The translations under genes and the position numbers were made by a program. Of a DNA stretch of 64,000 bases, positions 33,184 to 44,397 are shown piece after piece. The notes under the pieces are model-generated. The model did not search any database. It was not told the origin of the DNA and was given only the letters and a program-made list of their open reading frames with translations. The number at the start of each line of letters is the position of its first letter. Positions within the stretch are counted from its first letter, which is position 1. The DNA is from Anodontia alba. Lineage: Eukaryota; Mollusca; Bivalvia; Lucinida; Lucinidae. Where the stretch lies: contig OZ024826.1 in NCBI GenBank assembly GCA_964016985.1, forward strand, positions 68,292,768 to 68,356,767. The letters run 5' to 3'.

Positions 33184-33339
33184 AAAATAACTAATACAAA
33201 TATTTAAAAATGATAAAATCCATGTATTAATATAAAAAAACATATAAATTTTTATACTTAAATGTATCAATAAAATAAAAATCAGTAAATTACTTAAATA
33301 TTTATTTTGTTTTTGTCAATATACCATCCATATATTTTA
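33184..33339. other. AT-rich spacer ending in inverted copy of the 5,690 host repeat
   Basis: The last part ('caatataccatccatatatt', 'cctggctgtcaccagc') is the inverted relative of 'aatatatggatggtttattg' and 'gctggctcatcag' at 5,690-5,820. Nothing else recognised. Confidence 0.45.
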
Positions 33340-34551
33340 GCCTGGCTGTCACCAGCAAAAGACAGCTGGCTGCCAATAGCGATCGCCTTTTGGATTTTCA
33401 ATTGGCATGAATTTAGCTATTTTTCATCTACACATCTAATCTAACCTGTTGCTATATTGTAAGTTGTCAACTTAATTTGCCTTGCAGTTTGCAAGAAGAT
33501 GTCCAAAACAGATTTTCAAGATGGCAACTGTGGTGGCCATCTTGGATTTCCAATCACAATTTTAGCTCATTTTGATCCAAAAGTTGTCCTGTTGCTACAG
33601 AGCAAGTTTCAGCTCAAATCGACCGAAGGTTTGGGAAGAGATTTCGAAAATTGATTTTCAAGATGGCTGCCACACAGCCATCTTGGATTTTCAATTGGCT
33701 CAGTTTTAGCTAGTTTGTGTCTACTGGGCGCCCAAATGCTCCTCATCAAATTTCAACTCAATAAGCTCATAGTCTTCAGAGGAGATGTCCAAAATATGAA
33801 TTCTCAACATTTTCCCCACATAAATGTATAGGGCACATACAAATGCATGGGGAAGCAAATTTGACCTTGCCGTAAAAAGGTCAAACATCAACGTAGGACC
33901 ATCATTATAGCAATTTTGGTAGATCTCACGTCCCTGATGATTTGTGCAAAGATAAGGCTCCTGGGCTTATTTAGTTCTGGAGAAGATTTTTAAAGGTTTT
34001 TACCATATATAGGCATGGTGGCCATCTTGGTAAATGGACCCCGACTATTTTAGCAATCTTTCGTTCCCCTGCCCCAAAGAGGCTCCACTTGAAATTTGAG
34101 CAACATTGGCCCAGAGGCTTCAGAGGAGAAGTCGTTTGAAATTCTCAACATTTTTCCCATACAAATGTATGGGGCCATACAAATACATAGGGAAGCAAAC
34201 TTCACCTCACCATAAAAAGGTCAAACGTCAATGTACGACCATCATTTTAGCAACTTTGGGAGACCTCACGTCCCTGATGATTCGTGCAAAGATTTAGCCA
34301 TAAGGCGTCCTCTGTTCTGGAGAAGAAGATTTTAAAAGGTTTTTACCATATATGGGCATGGCAGCCATCTTAGTCAATGGACTGTGAGCATTTTAGCAAT
34401 CTTTCGTTCCCCCAACCTAAGGAGGCTCCATATGAATTTTGAGCAAAATTGGCTACAGAGGAGAAGTCGTTTGAAAATGTTAACCCACAGACGCATGGAC
34501 GGACAAAAAGTGATTAATATAGCCCATCCTGAGCATAGCTCAGGTGAGCTA
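33340..34551 (+). mobile_element. minisatellite element family A, variant, 5' end unclear
   Basis: Units carry 'gattttcaagatggc', 'ggccatcttggatttcc' and later 'gtatggggccatacaaat'. It ends with 'cagacgcatggacggac', 'catcctgagcatagctcag' and 'gtgagcta'. The 3' end cuts into a LINE reading frame at 34,552. The 5' ACAAGA start and code were not found, so the left boundary is approximate. Confidence 0.7.
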
Positions 34552-34561
34552 AAATTCATAG

Positions 34562-35025
34562 TGAAACCATCAAATCCATGGCTAGTATTATTTGCCAACT
34601 TTTTAGGGCAAAATAAAACTTCTCCATATGTAATTGACCATTCTAGTTTTTCTTTATCCCCTTCTTCTACTTGAGGTATGCCATAACCATGTAACATATT
34701 ATTTAAATCTACACCCTGAACTGTTTTCTTTCCATATAACCCTTTATAAAATAGCATAGTTTCCTTTAAAATTTACGAATTGTCTTATAATATTGCCATT
34801 ATTTTTTCTTATACTATTCATACTCTTGCTGATAAAATTCCTATTCTCAAGGTTGCAAAAATATTTGGTGACTTTTTCTCCTTCTGTTATCCATTTCACT
34901 CTTGATATTATTTTTATGCCTTCCATTTTCTTCTGTCTTATATCATTAAGTTCTTTACGCTTGCTATCTATCTCTTCTTGGTTTATTGGTATTTTATTTT
35001 CTAATTTAGTTATTTGTTCAAGCAA
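34562..35025 (-). pseudogene. LINE ORF2 linker between endonuclease and RT
   Basis: Reads 'QITKLENKIPINQEEIDSKR' (charged, coiled-coil-like), 'RVKWITEGEKVTKYFCNLEN' and 'GLYGKKTVQGVDLNN', ending in 'HGFDGFTMNF', which corresponds to the 'spGsDGft..f' box just before the RT palm. Two frames are used, with a shift near 34,750. Typical of L1/Tx1 ORF2, inactive. Confidence 0.85.
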
Positions 35026-35612
35026 TTTAAGTTCCTATTTTCCTCCTGTTTCTTTTTGTAAGTTGCATACGAAATTGTTTTCCCTCTTATTTCCATTAGA
35101 GTTACTTAAAAAAATAATTGTTCATCAATACATGTAGTCAAGATCTAAGTCTCTAGGGTGAATATCATTTATATCTAGGTTTTGTGTTTGTATTTCTGAA
35201 ACATATAATCTCTTAGTTTGTAATATTATTTTTTTAACTTCATCTATATATTTAGTATCTTTTTACAAAGAGTTACTGAATTTCCAATATGACCTTCCTT
35301 TTTCAAATTTACCCAAGTCAAACTTGAGTATGACCAAAGAGTGGTGGTAGAATTATTTAATCACCTACATCTGTGAAGATGCCTTCAGAAATCAAAAAGA
35401 AATTTAACCTAGCTTGCTTATTAGTATTTTTTCCTCCATGTAAATTGTTTGTTTTCTAAATTAAGCTCTCTCCAACAGTCAATTTAATTACATGCTAACA
35501 TTATATTTAAAACCTCTTCACATGCTTTAGGATTATTAACATTAACATAATCGTGTCTTGCTCTAGGTTTAAAATCAAATTAAAGTCTCCTGCTAAAATT
35601 ACAGGGATATTA

Positions 35613-37203
35613 TACTGAAAGGAAAAAGAAATGCAGGGTAGAGTTTTTTCCTTCTTATTTTAATCATTTTTTATGGTGTTTACTATAGCCATACACTTTT
35701 ACAGATTGTCCTGTGAATGTGAACCGCGGGTATACGAGTCTTTGGTCGATGTGCTATCTACCCAGTGTGTGAAATCATTCAACCGTGCACTACACAGTGC
35801 ATTGCACGGACAATACGGAAAGCCAAAATTTCGTGCAAAACAAGCATGTTTAAACCTTCAGCACAAGATTTTCTCACACCATTTGGTACACTTCAATGAT
35901 ACACAACGCTCTTCGATTCTTTTACCGATTTTTCTTTTCATTTTTACGCTACTTTGAACTTTTTTTCAAACAAAGTACGATTGACTGATGTTCAGAGGGG
36001 TAGGGCAATTGCATTGCTGATGCAGGGTCAGAGGCAACAGCAAGTTGCCAATCATTTTGGGGTTAACGTCTCAACAATTGAATGTCTTGTTAGACATTTA
36101 AGGGAGACTGGGCATTTAGCAGACTGACCGCGGTCTGGGCGTCCACGCGTGATGTCGTGACGTCAAGACAGGACAATCCGTCTGACACATTTGCGGAATC
36201 GTCATCTCACTGCTACCGAAACTGCCCTTAATACAGTAGGTATGCATAATCGACAAATTTCTCCGAAGACTGTTGGAAGTCGATTGCGTGAGATTGGTCT
36301 TCGAGCTCGTCGTCCATACGTTGGTCTGCCTCTGACCAAGGCACGTAGGTTGCGTCGTATGGCGTGGTTGATGGCGCATGCGCCCAGGTTATTTCCGATG
36401 AGGCAGTGGAGACGAGTTCTTTTTACGGACGAGTCTAGGTTCACTCTCTATCGCGCAGATGGTCGACGTCGTGTGTACCGACGTCGCGGAGCACGCTTTG
36501 CCGACGCCTGTGTTGTCGAACGGGATCGGTTTGGGGGTGGCTCCGTTATGGTCTGGGGAGGCATTGCTCACAGGATAAAATCACAGCTGATTATTGTTGC
36601 AGGCAATATGACCGCAGTAAGGTATAGGGATGAGATCTTGCGTCCTGTTGCAGTCCCGCTTGTGCAACAACGTAATCTGATTCTGCAGCAGGACAATGCC
36701 CGACCACATGTTGCCCGAGTTTGTCAGGATTTCCTGGCAAACAATAACATCGCACCACTAGCATGGCCACCGTACAGTCCAGATTTGACCCCAATAGAGC
36801 ACATGTGGGATGAGCTGGACAGAAGGGTTAGGAAGCGCCGAAATCCCCCTGCAACTCTCACACAACTAAGGAATGCGTTGATCGATGAATGGAATAACAT
36901 CTCAATGCGAACTGTCAATGCTTTGGTTAACTATCCAAAGGAGAATTAGGGCAGCAACGGCAGCAAGAGGGGGGGGCACACCCGATATTGATTTTCAGTT
37001 TGATTTTGATTTCAAGATTTGGGGGGTAGCTACCAATGAACTTCAATAACTCGAGACTTGTTGATCACAAACCAATGAAATTTGGAACTTCTGTTCCATA
37101 CATGTACCGTTTTGCAATCATAGTAAAATATTTAACAAACTTTTTCAAACTTGAATGATATTTAGGAATAAAATTTACCCTGCGTTTCTTTTTCCTTTCA
37201 GTA
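35613..37203 (+). mobile_element. Tc1/mariner DNA transposon inserted in LINE endonuclease
   Basis: The left TIR 'tactgaaaggaaaaagaa' and right TIR 'ttctttttcctttcagta' match over about 28 bp with one difference. TA flanks both ends (35,611-35,612 and 37,204-37,205). It splits the LINE between 'EGKRLIM...' and 'IPVILAGDFN'. A single broken DD34E transposase lies inside. Length 1,591 bp is normal for the superfamily. Confidence 0.92.
35972..37010 (+). pseudogene. Tc1-like DD34E transposase, three lesions
   Basis: The reading starts upstream of the obvious ORF: 'VRLTDVQRGRAIALLMQG' and 'QQQVANHFGVNVSTIECLV' form the first helix-turn-helix. TGA stops at 36,125-36,127 and 36,158-36,160 lie in the linker 'GRPRVMS', and both are CGA-to-TGA type. 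The second HTH and DDE core follow from 36,191: 'LFTDESRFTLY' (D), 'ILQQDNARPHVARV' (D), and 'WPPYSPDLTPIEHMWDELDR' (E, 34 residues later). Near 36,928 a frameshift moves the true C-terminus ('IQRRIRAATAARGG') to another frame. The catalytic triad is intact. Confidence 0.92.
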
Positions 37204-37724
37204 TATAAGTCTCAATATTACCTTTACCTTTGGGATCATTGAGCCCATCCTGGTTATTTTGAAAATCCAATACTGCTTAAGCCGGCGCTAGGGGGCATAT
37301 GCAGCCTCGCAAACTACAGTGTTGCATATGAAGAGACTCAATCAAACCGAGTCTCCGATTTTCGTGATTTTGTGTGTTCTATGTTTCCAAAGGCAATCCT
37401 TTTTGACTTTCATTTTACCATATACATGTACTTCTTGAAAAAACTGAGGGGTGTCACAATTCGGTGCATAAATATTACATAATAAGACGTTTACCTTCAA
37501 TAGTAATATCAATTAACAATTTATTCCCATTTGTATCTTTCTCAGTTTTATATATTTTGAATTCAAAATTATTATTAAATAGTATCGCTACTCCTCTTTA
37601 CTGACTTGAGAAATAACTGAAAAAACACTCATACCCCCATTGTGTTCAGATATATTTTTCTTCTTTATTTTTAAAATGTGTAACTTGTAGAAAGTATACT
37701 GCATATTGCTTACTTTTCAGAAAA

Positions 37725-38628
37725 TGGAAAGTGTCAGCTCTTGCAGCTTTATTTGAAAGGCCTTGGAAACAGTTCATAGTTTCAAATACCTAGGATCCAT
37801 CATATCTGATTGATCTAGTTGTGGTTGTACTGCCAGCCAACCCATTAGGGTCAAGTTGAGCTGGTCAGTTTACCTGACCACACTTTTCCTGGGCAGACTT
37901 AGTCCTCTAAGCGGTTAACCAGTATTTGTGCATATTCTTTTGCCAGAAACTGACAACTGCCCTTCTTGAATCAGCAGAAGGGAGAGAATGACAGCAGAAA
38001 ATATTTCATCATCAATCTCCACAAAAAAATGTCACTAGACCCGGCAGGGATTGAACCCATGATCTCCTGAAATTATTGATGTTTTTCAACAATACTGTGA
38101 AAATTTTTGAAAAATTGAACATGCGGAACTTTCTGCATAATTTGCATTCATTTTTATTTTTACTATGGGGAAAAAGTGAAAATAATTGATTTTTTTTAAA
38201 AACCAATTGCTAGGATAAAACTTTTTGTTCATACATGTACATGTAGGTAGTTAATATGACAAATGGTTTTACATTAAATTATGACAAAAGTTTGCAAATT
38301 TACTTCTTCTGTGTAAAGCGCCAAGCAAAAAAGGACTTTCTGAAAGATGTCGAAAGCACAGTATGATAGCTCAGACAACTGCAGAACTAGCAGAACTTAA
38401 AGTGATATAGAACAGGCTTCCTTCAAAAATCAGAACTTGAGAAAAGAATTCAGGCCTTAGAAATAAGATACCACAGCACCAATGAGAAAGTATGTATGCA
38501 AATCCAAGATACAATGGGTGTTCCTGATGACCTCACAATAAGAAGGTCAGATGGTATGATCACATAACATATTCCTCCGGCATGGTAAAGTCAATTCTGC
38601 AAGGCATAGTTCAACTTCATTTTTTTTG
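37725..38628 (+). pseudogene. RTE-like LINE 3' end, split by a SINE
   Basis: Frames with stops read 'HSFKYLGSIISD' (end of RT), then after the SINE 'IAQTTAELAELKVI', 'LEKRIQALEIRYHSTNEKV' and 'MQIQDTMGVPDDL', ending 'SGMVKSILQGIVQ'. This is the C-terminal tail common to RTE-like endonuclease-reverse transcriptases of invertebrates. It is decayed throughout. The inverted SINE piece at 37,830 sits inside it and another follows at 38,635. Confidence 0.75.
37830..38068 (-). mobile_element. tRNA-SINE copy, 5'-truncated, inverted
   Basis: On the minus strand it reads the B-box part ('gggttcaatccctgccggg'), 'tgattcaagaagggcagttg', 'taaccgcttagaggac', 'ggaaaagtgtggtcagg' and 'gaccctaatgggttgg', the body of the 3,156 SINE. 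The A box and outer head are missing. Confidence 0.85.
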
Positions 38629-38634
38629 AGCTTT

Positions 38635-38890
38635 CAATGGCCCAGGCCACTTGGGGCCATGTTGAGCTGGTCAGTTAACCTTCTCACACTTTTCCTGGAC
38701 AGATTTAGTTCTCTAAGTGGTCAACTTATACTTTGTGTACATACTTTTGCCAGTACCATTGGTACTTTGTGCACAAACTTTTGTCAGTAACTAACAACTT
38801 CCCTTCTTGAATCAGTGAAAGGGGAGAATGACTGTAGAAATTATTTCATGATCAAGCTCCATGCAAGTTACGTGGCCATCCGAGATTTAC
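38635..38890 (-). mobile_element. tRNA-SINE copy, degenerate, inverted
   Basis: On the minus strand it carries 'gattcaagaagggaagttg', 'cacttagagaact', 'ggaaaagtgtgagaagg' and 'gctcaacatggcccc'. A short internal duplication ('tttgtgcacaaac' against 'tttgtgtacatac') is present. The tRNA-like head is lost or unrecognisable. Confidence 0.75.
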
Positions 38891-39034
38891 TTGCGACCTT
38901 GGATCTGCAGCCAGATGTGCTACAGACTGTCCAGTGGAACTGGGCAGGTACATGTACAGTTAAAGCAGAGGTGGGAATGATAATTCAACAAAACTGCTGA
39001 AAATGAAGTTTTTGAGAGTAAAACATATTTTTAC

Positions 39035-39194
39035 TTAACCTATAGATAATGTGCTATTCTGTTCTGTATTTTATACCTTCCACAGAAAAACAACAGTTTA
39101 GTCGTCTTAAACAGTCTTAATCCAGAAGGTTCCTTAGGCAGTTACCTGTATGACGTAACTCTTCCCGCTTAAATGATCAGGTGTCAGTTTCTTT
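39035..39194 (-). repeat. DIRS terminal inverted repeat, recombinase side
   Basis: The plus strand reads 'ttaacctatagataatgtgc', 'taccttccacagaaaaac', 'agtcttaatccagaaggttc' and 'gatcaggtgtcagtttcttt', the reverse complement of 47,308-47,469 with scattered differences. The outermost 30 bases from 39,002 are unique to this end, as expected for DIRS-1-type elements. Confidence 0.9.
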
Positions 39195-39249
39195 GATGTG
39201 TATAAAAACAACAGAAACAATTAGAACAGAGCAGCTTGGGGGGAAGGTA

Positions 39250-39352
39250 GGATTCCCTTATCTACAGGTTAAGTATTATTAGTTAAAATATGTTTTACTC
39301 TTAAAAACTTCATTTTAACAGCACAATACATTAACCTATAGATAATGTGCTA
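39250..39352 (-). repeat. DIRS internal complementary region
   Basis: Its reverse complement reads the end of the Gag-side terminus ('agcacattatctataggtta', 'gctgttaaaatg') fused to the start of the recombinase-side terminus ('aagtttttaagagtaaaac'). In DIRS-1 this region is thought to template closure of the circular intermediate. It also fixes the outer ends at about 39,002 and 47,485. Confidence 0.88.
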
Positions 39353-41149
39353 AAATTAGCAGATTAGGAGGAAGGAGCTCTCCCAGTTCTAATACCAATA
39401 TTATAAATCCCACTTACTTCTGGTTAAGACTCAGGAAACTCTAAGGAATAAGATGTATATAAGATATAATCCTACGGATGATCTTATTCCTCACATATAT
39501 ATGATATAATTACCTTAATATACGGTAAATGTCCTAAAATTTTGAACAAAATTAAATAATTTCAGTTCTTGCTGTTCGAAATTTTAGAAATTATGATTTG
39601 CTAAAAAATTTACTGTTCGAAATTTTAGGACAAATTCAATTACAGCCAAAATTGACCTGGCTATCGGACTCTTTCGGACACCCGAAACAACAAAAAAGGA
39701 TTTACACGACGAAAGGGTTTTCTTATTTGCTGTGTGATGTGAAATTGTATGAACTAATAAAATAATTACCACACTGATGTTTGTTTTCAATTCCATCTGA
39801 TTAATTCTATGTTGAATAATGTTTCTCATAACAAAACAATTAATTATCCGGTACACTAATTAATCGCCAGAACGTCGGGAATGTGCCACTTTCTTAAAAT
39901 AGGCTGTCTTCTTACGTAACAACCCTCTTCACTGAGATACACAAGCTGCCCAAAGAATACTTCAAAAGGTTACTGCATGTTTGTTCTTGTTTGAGCCACT
40001 ACAGAAACACAAAAGTCCCTTTCCTCAAAGGTGCAGCGTATGGAGTTTAAATGTGAAAAGCGCAGACTGATTAGAATTTCCGCCGTTTTGAAGTGCAGTA
40101 TTCACACTGCTTGCTGACATAATGCATTCTGTTGGCAATATACGTAGACCCAGATCAGACCGCCCCGATACATAGACTGAGCGGATGCGCATGTTGATCT
40201 TGTCTATGCTGGTCTCAAATGTCATATGGTTGTTTCTATTGGAAAGGACTCATACATACATGAACAGTGCAGACAACCAGATCTGAATGCAACCTGATCA
40301 AGATCAAAGATTTTTACCTCTGCACCAAACTGAACTACCTATGTCAAACCTGTGAACTGCCATTATCGTTTTTAGCAATATTTCTTTCTTTAAAAAAACA
40401 TGTATTGTCGTTTAGAATTCGGTAACGAAACTTATTGCAAGAATTATCTGTCATCAATAGTAATCCTTTCATTAGATCCCTGTTCAGGCGAAAATGTCCC
40501 TTTGTGTATATGTGTAAGTCAGATCAGAATGCGAGACGCAGTCTAGTGCAGGATGGTGTCCACTCAATTTGCTGTTTAGGTCATTGGTATAAAACACTGT
40601 AATACATGAATCGCAGTCTCCAGCAAGTGCACAGACTGATCACATTTTTAACAAATGATTAGGCTCAGTGCATCCTATTTGAACAGGTAATGGTCCCAAC
40701 AGAGATGATAGGTCCCAACAAGCCAAAATGAACCTATCATGACAATCACGCGGTCAGACAAGAAGTATTTTGCTGGAGGCGTTAATCCCCACGACGAAAA
40801 CGTTTTCTGCGTGCTTATTGAAACCTTTGGCATGCTAAACTTAAATATTAGCAGCAGATATTATCGAAGGACACAGTGTACGGACAAGCAGGAACGACCC
40901 AGATCAGAATGCGCGGATGCACATGCTAATTTACAATTTCGCGTGTAGCGCTTTCTTACTATCGTATGTGCGTCACGCTTTGCAGAAATGATCAGATCAA
41001 CTTTGGAATTCTGGTATAGCGGTCACACGACTTACCGAAATACCGGAATACTTCCGGAATACCCGTGAAAAATACAGGAATACCTGTGAAGATACCAATA
41101 CTGGCTTTAATTAAGAAACGAATATACTCGGAGGACGATCTTGAAAAGC

Positions 41150-41470
41150 CCAGAAGCCAATTTCCCTATTCCCACAAATTAGTTTCATTCCATTGTTCTC
41201 TGCGGCGTCTGATCTGGGTCTAAGCTGTTTGCATAGGCCTATCTGTTCCATATTTAGGTTCCTTAAATTTTTAATACATGCCAGTTTCGTATGCATTTCT
41301 GACGAGAAAAAGCTCTATAAAATAAGTTTGTTTTTCTCCCGAAGAGGTTTCCCGCCATGATTTCACGTGACGTACCACTACGAGCACGTGGTTTCTTAAT
41401 GCGGGGCAAGAGAAATGTTGCTTTGTGACTGTTCATTTTCTGGGTATTTTAATAATTATGATGTTCTCAA
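41150..41470. repeat. internal repeat, copy 1 of 3
   Basis: It carries 'tctgatctgggtctaagctg', 'aggcctatctgtt', 'gccagtttcgtatgcatttc', 'aaaaagctctata' and 'acgagcacgtggtttctt'. Related copies lie at 41,925-42,320 and 43,730-43,970. Confidence 0.8.
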
Positions 41471-41924
41471 TATACACATAATGTAAAAGAATAACAGTAC
41501 TTATATTTATTTATACCCTGGTAAATGCGGAGTAAGGTCCTCTCACTCTTTAGGTTTTTACTGTTTAAAGAGAGCTAATTGCATATGCCTTGATGATGAA
41601 TTTTACGAGTCGGACCCAGCATTTCTTTATGAATCAGGGGTGGATCCAGGATGATTTCTGAAGGGATTTGATTTGACTGAATTTCCGTACTTACTCTACG
41701 TATTCGGACAGAGAGGCCTGAGCAAACAGTGTAGACCCAGATCAGACGCCGCAGAACACATGTAAAACCTTCACTGAAACGGTGATGTATTTAACCAAAG
41801 ATATGTAATCTCTCCAAGAACTGGAGCTTACATGCCTGTTTGTTACCACAAACGGCAAAATCTGACTGCCCTTGCATCGGAAGATGATCTGAGTCTTCAC
41901 TGGTCGCACGTCTTATTGTCCTAA

Positions 41925-42320
41925 AAGTGTTTTCCAAATTTCCATGCTCCCTGTTCCCCCTAACTATTTTCATTCCCTCTTTCTCTGCGGTGTCTGATCT
42001 GAGTCTACAGTTTGCATAGGCCTATCTGTCCCAATACTTAGGTTCTATTTTTAATATCTGCCAGTTTCATATGCGTTTCTGACAAAAAATGCTCTATAAT
42101 TTAACGAACATAAGCCTGTGATTTCCCTCTAAGCCATTTCCGCCATGATTTCTCGTGACGTTACCATTACGAGCACGCGGTTTCTTCATGCTGGGCGAGG
42201 GAATGTGACTGTTGCATTTTCTGTATTTTCACATATATTTTTGTAATCTATACTGGAAATGAGACTGTCTCAGAATTGCGTGTCGTCACCCGATGGCGTA
42301 TCTGAGCAGACCCATGAAAA
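41925..42320. repeat. internal repeat, copy 2 of 3
   Basis: Same order of motifs as copy 1: 'tctgatctgagtctacag', 'aggcctatctgtccc', 'gccagtttcatatgcgtttc' and 'acgagcacgcggtttcttc'. It extends to 'atctgagcagacccatga', also found in copy 3. Confidence 0.8.
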
Positions 42321-42906
42321 TCTATGTAGGTATAGCAATAAGACATACGAAGCAGTGGTGAGATACACGAACAAACAGCAAATAGTCAGATCGTACAGCG
42401 CGGATCCATAGATTTATCCTGGCCTTCGTTTTTCAACCGGAATATTTATCATGTCTGCCAAATGGCTAACATTGTGATGGAAGTCTCTTTTTTTTTTTTT
42501 TTTTTTTTTTGTTCTTTTTCTTTTTTTTTTTTTTTTTCTTGTGAATTTTCAGTCAGTACCTCCTGGGTTTGTATAAATTAAAATACGGGTTCCCATGTCA
42601 TTTATGTACATAAAATTCGTTATGACACTGCTGTGTGCATTTGTTTTGCAGTGGCTTTCAACACTACTACTTTAGTTTCCAGTTCCGTGACAGAAAAAAC
42701 GTTACTGAAAATAGAATGTGCCGATAAAAAATTACTTGAAGAAAGCTGTGTTCGAAATTTTAGAAATCCTATTTTTGCAAAACTGCTATTGTTCGAGATT
42801 TTAGGACATTTCCAGAAATTATTTTGGGCAAAAATATTAGGTGTTCGAAATTTTAGAGTGTTCGAAATTTTAGGACATTTACCGTATGTACTGTAGGCTT
42901 TGGAGG

Positions 42907-43326
42907 CTATTCACAATCTTTAGGCGTCAAAGGTATTGACTTGCTGGCCCCCCCACCCCCCCCCCCCCCCCCCCCCCCCCCAACCACTTTTTGGGCCACA
43001 ACCACTGGGCCCAATCTCTTGAGGTTTTCCGCTTGTTGAGACATGTCCCTCAGGTAGAACTTAGCGAAGGTAGAAGAATGACTCCAGATTGCTGCTTTGA
43101 GGATTTCGTTCAGAGGAACTTTATCAAAGAATACCCAAGAAGAAGATAGAGCCCTAACTTCATGAGCTTTAATCTTAAGGAAAGAGATGTCTCTATAAGT
43201 GAGTTTCTTATAGGCAAGCTTAATAGTATAAGCTATCCATCTAGAAACCAAAGCTTTAGAAATATCTTTATTGCCTTTTATAGGTAGAAATAGTCTAGTT
43301 CTATTCTGACGGTAGGAGCTAGTCAT
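42907..43326 (-). pseudogene. DIRS tyrosine recombinase, C-terminal catalytic domain
   Basis: 139-residue frame. 'TRLFLPIKGNKDISKALVSR' corresponds to the strand before box II. 'IKAHEVRALSSSW' carries H-x-x-R, 'AIWSHSSTFAKFY' has the conserved Trp and the nucleophilic Tyr. The N-terminal half, with the box I Arg and Lys, is missing, because DNA from 43,340 on is not part of the gene. The Gly run at the end is translation of a (C)n tract (about 42,953-42,980). Domain order places it last in the element, as expected for DIRS. Confidence 0.88.
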
Positions 43327-43339
43327 TTTTAGATAGAAT

Positions 43340-44395
43340 TAGGTACCTAACTAATCCTCGCAGTGGCACCCCTCCTCCACTGCCTTTCATTTAAATTCGG
43401 TACCCCACCCACCCAAAAAGTTTGTTGCTGCCTGCAGTTTTCTTTTAATCTTGAGTATTATTGACATTGAGGGTTTTTATCAGTGAAGTAAAACATTTAT
43501 CAATCAGAACAAATTAATGCTCTCTTACACGATACCGCAAATATACACGTCACATTCTGATGTCGAGCTTCCCGCAAAACGTCATTTCAATGTTTACTTT
43601 GCACCGTGTTGCGATCAATATATGCTGCGGAAAAAAGTCTGGGTCTTGTTTACTTGCGGAAGTTTCGATCTTCTGCTAAATTTGCAGAGAAATAATTGGT
43701 GCAGTCTGGGTTTACTTTTAATATATGTGTATGTTTCAAATGCATTTCTGTCAAGAAAAAGCTCTGCAATTTTACATGGTAGTAAGTTCGTTTTTCTCAC
43801 AGAGTGGTTTTCCGACACGAGATCGCGTGACGTCACCACTATGAGCACGCGGTTTCTTCAAGTAGGAGCAAGCGAAAGTGTAACTTTGTAACTTGTACTG
43901 GAAACATGAGCATCCCAGAATTGCGTACCTTCGCCTGGTGCGCATCTGAGCAGTCCCATGATAATTTACACAATTCTGCAGGACTTAGAAATTGCTTTTG
44001 GCAAACAGAAATAACTACTTTAATGCGCAGAATGAACGGCAAACTGATATCTCGCATAAGCGATAAGGTACTATTTTGTTGTCACCGCATGTCGTCTTTC
44101 AAAAGTAAAGGTCAACATTATAATATAAAGGTGCATTTGTGATCACAATGATGAAAATTCTGCATTCGAAAACTGAAAAAAAAAAAAAAAAAAATATGAC
44201 CAGGCACATTAGAATGAGGAGGGGTGGATTGTGCACCTGTCAAAATCTAGGTAAGATTGTCTACAAACAAACAATATTATATGTGACTTTATGGGAAGTG
44301 TCAAATAACGAACGAGTGGACCTGTCTGCTGATAATCCTAGCCTCAAGGGATCAAAGATCATGACACCTGCATCTGTATTTTCGGTGAATTAATC
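43340..44395. other. foreign segment replacing DIRS RNase H and recombinase N-terminus
   Basis: No coding similarity on either strand. 43,730-43,970 is a third copy of the repeat inside the 39,523 TIR element ('gagcacgcggtttcttc', 'atctgagcagtcccatga'). I infer that this is a fragment of a related element, or that the TIR element family carries this repeat. An (A)n tract lies at about 44,175-44,194. Confidence 0.55.
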
Positions 44396-44397
44396 GG

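Larger units (their letters stand above)
34552..37660 (-). mobile_element. L1-like LINE, 5' half (endonuclease), split by a Tc1/mariner
   Basis: Minus strand from 37,660: 'GVAILFNNNFEFKIYKTEKD' and 'DITIEGKRLIM', the start of an AP endonuclease. A Tc1/mariner insertion follows at 35,613-37,203. Then 'IPVILAGDFNLILNPRARHD' with the catalytic GDFN motif, 'WRELNLENKQFTWRKK', a linker with coiled-coil character, and 'NNTSHGFDGFTMNF', where the family-A variant cuts in. A stretch of about 150 bases near 37,260-37,420 may be a further small insertion. Stops are scattered through it. Confidence 0.85.
39523..42884. mobile_element. 3.36-kb TIR element with TA target, unclassified
   Basis: Left end 'cggtaaatgtcctaaaat' and right end 'attttaggacatttaccg' agree with one mismatch over 25 bp, flanked by TA on both sides. 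'gttcgaaattttag' recurs subterminally: twice on the left in direct orientation and four times on the right including the end. No transposase is seen: the longest frames are short and random. Inside are two copies of a 250-bp repeat ('gagcacgtggtttctt', 'gagcacgcggtttctt') and several foldback half-sites. TA duplication would suit Tc1/mariner-like relatives, but the family is unknown. Confidence 0.8.

Noticed and set aside
35673..35957. 94-residue plus frame at the left of the Tc1 element
   Set aside because: No similarity and lies in the transposon's 5' untranslated region; not in frame with the transposase.
42907..42990. Poly-Gly tail on the DIRS recombinase frame
   Set aside because: Comes from a (C)n tract after the gene, not part of the enzyme.
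43517..44142. Frames of 60-124 residues on both strands between DIRS RT and YR
   Set aside because: No recognisable motifs; overlapping frames on both strands within repeat sequence.
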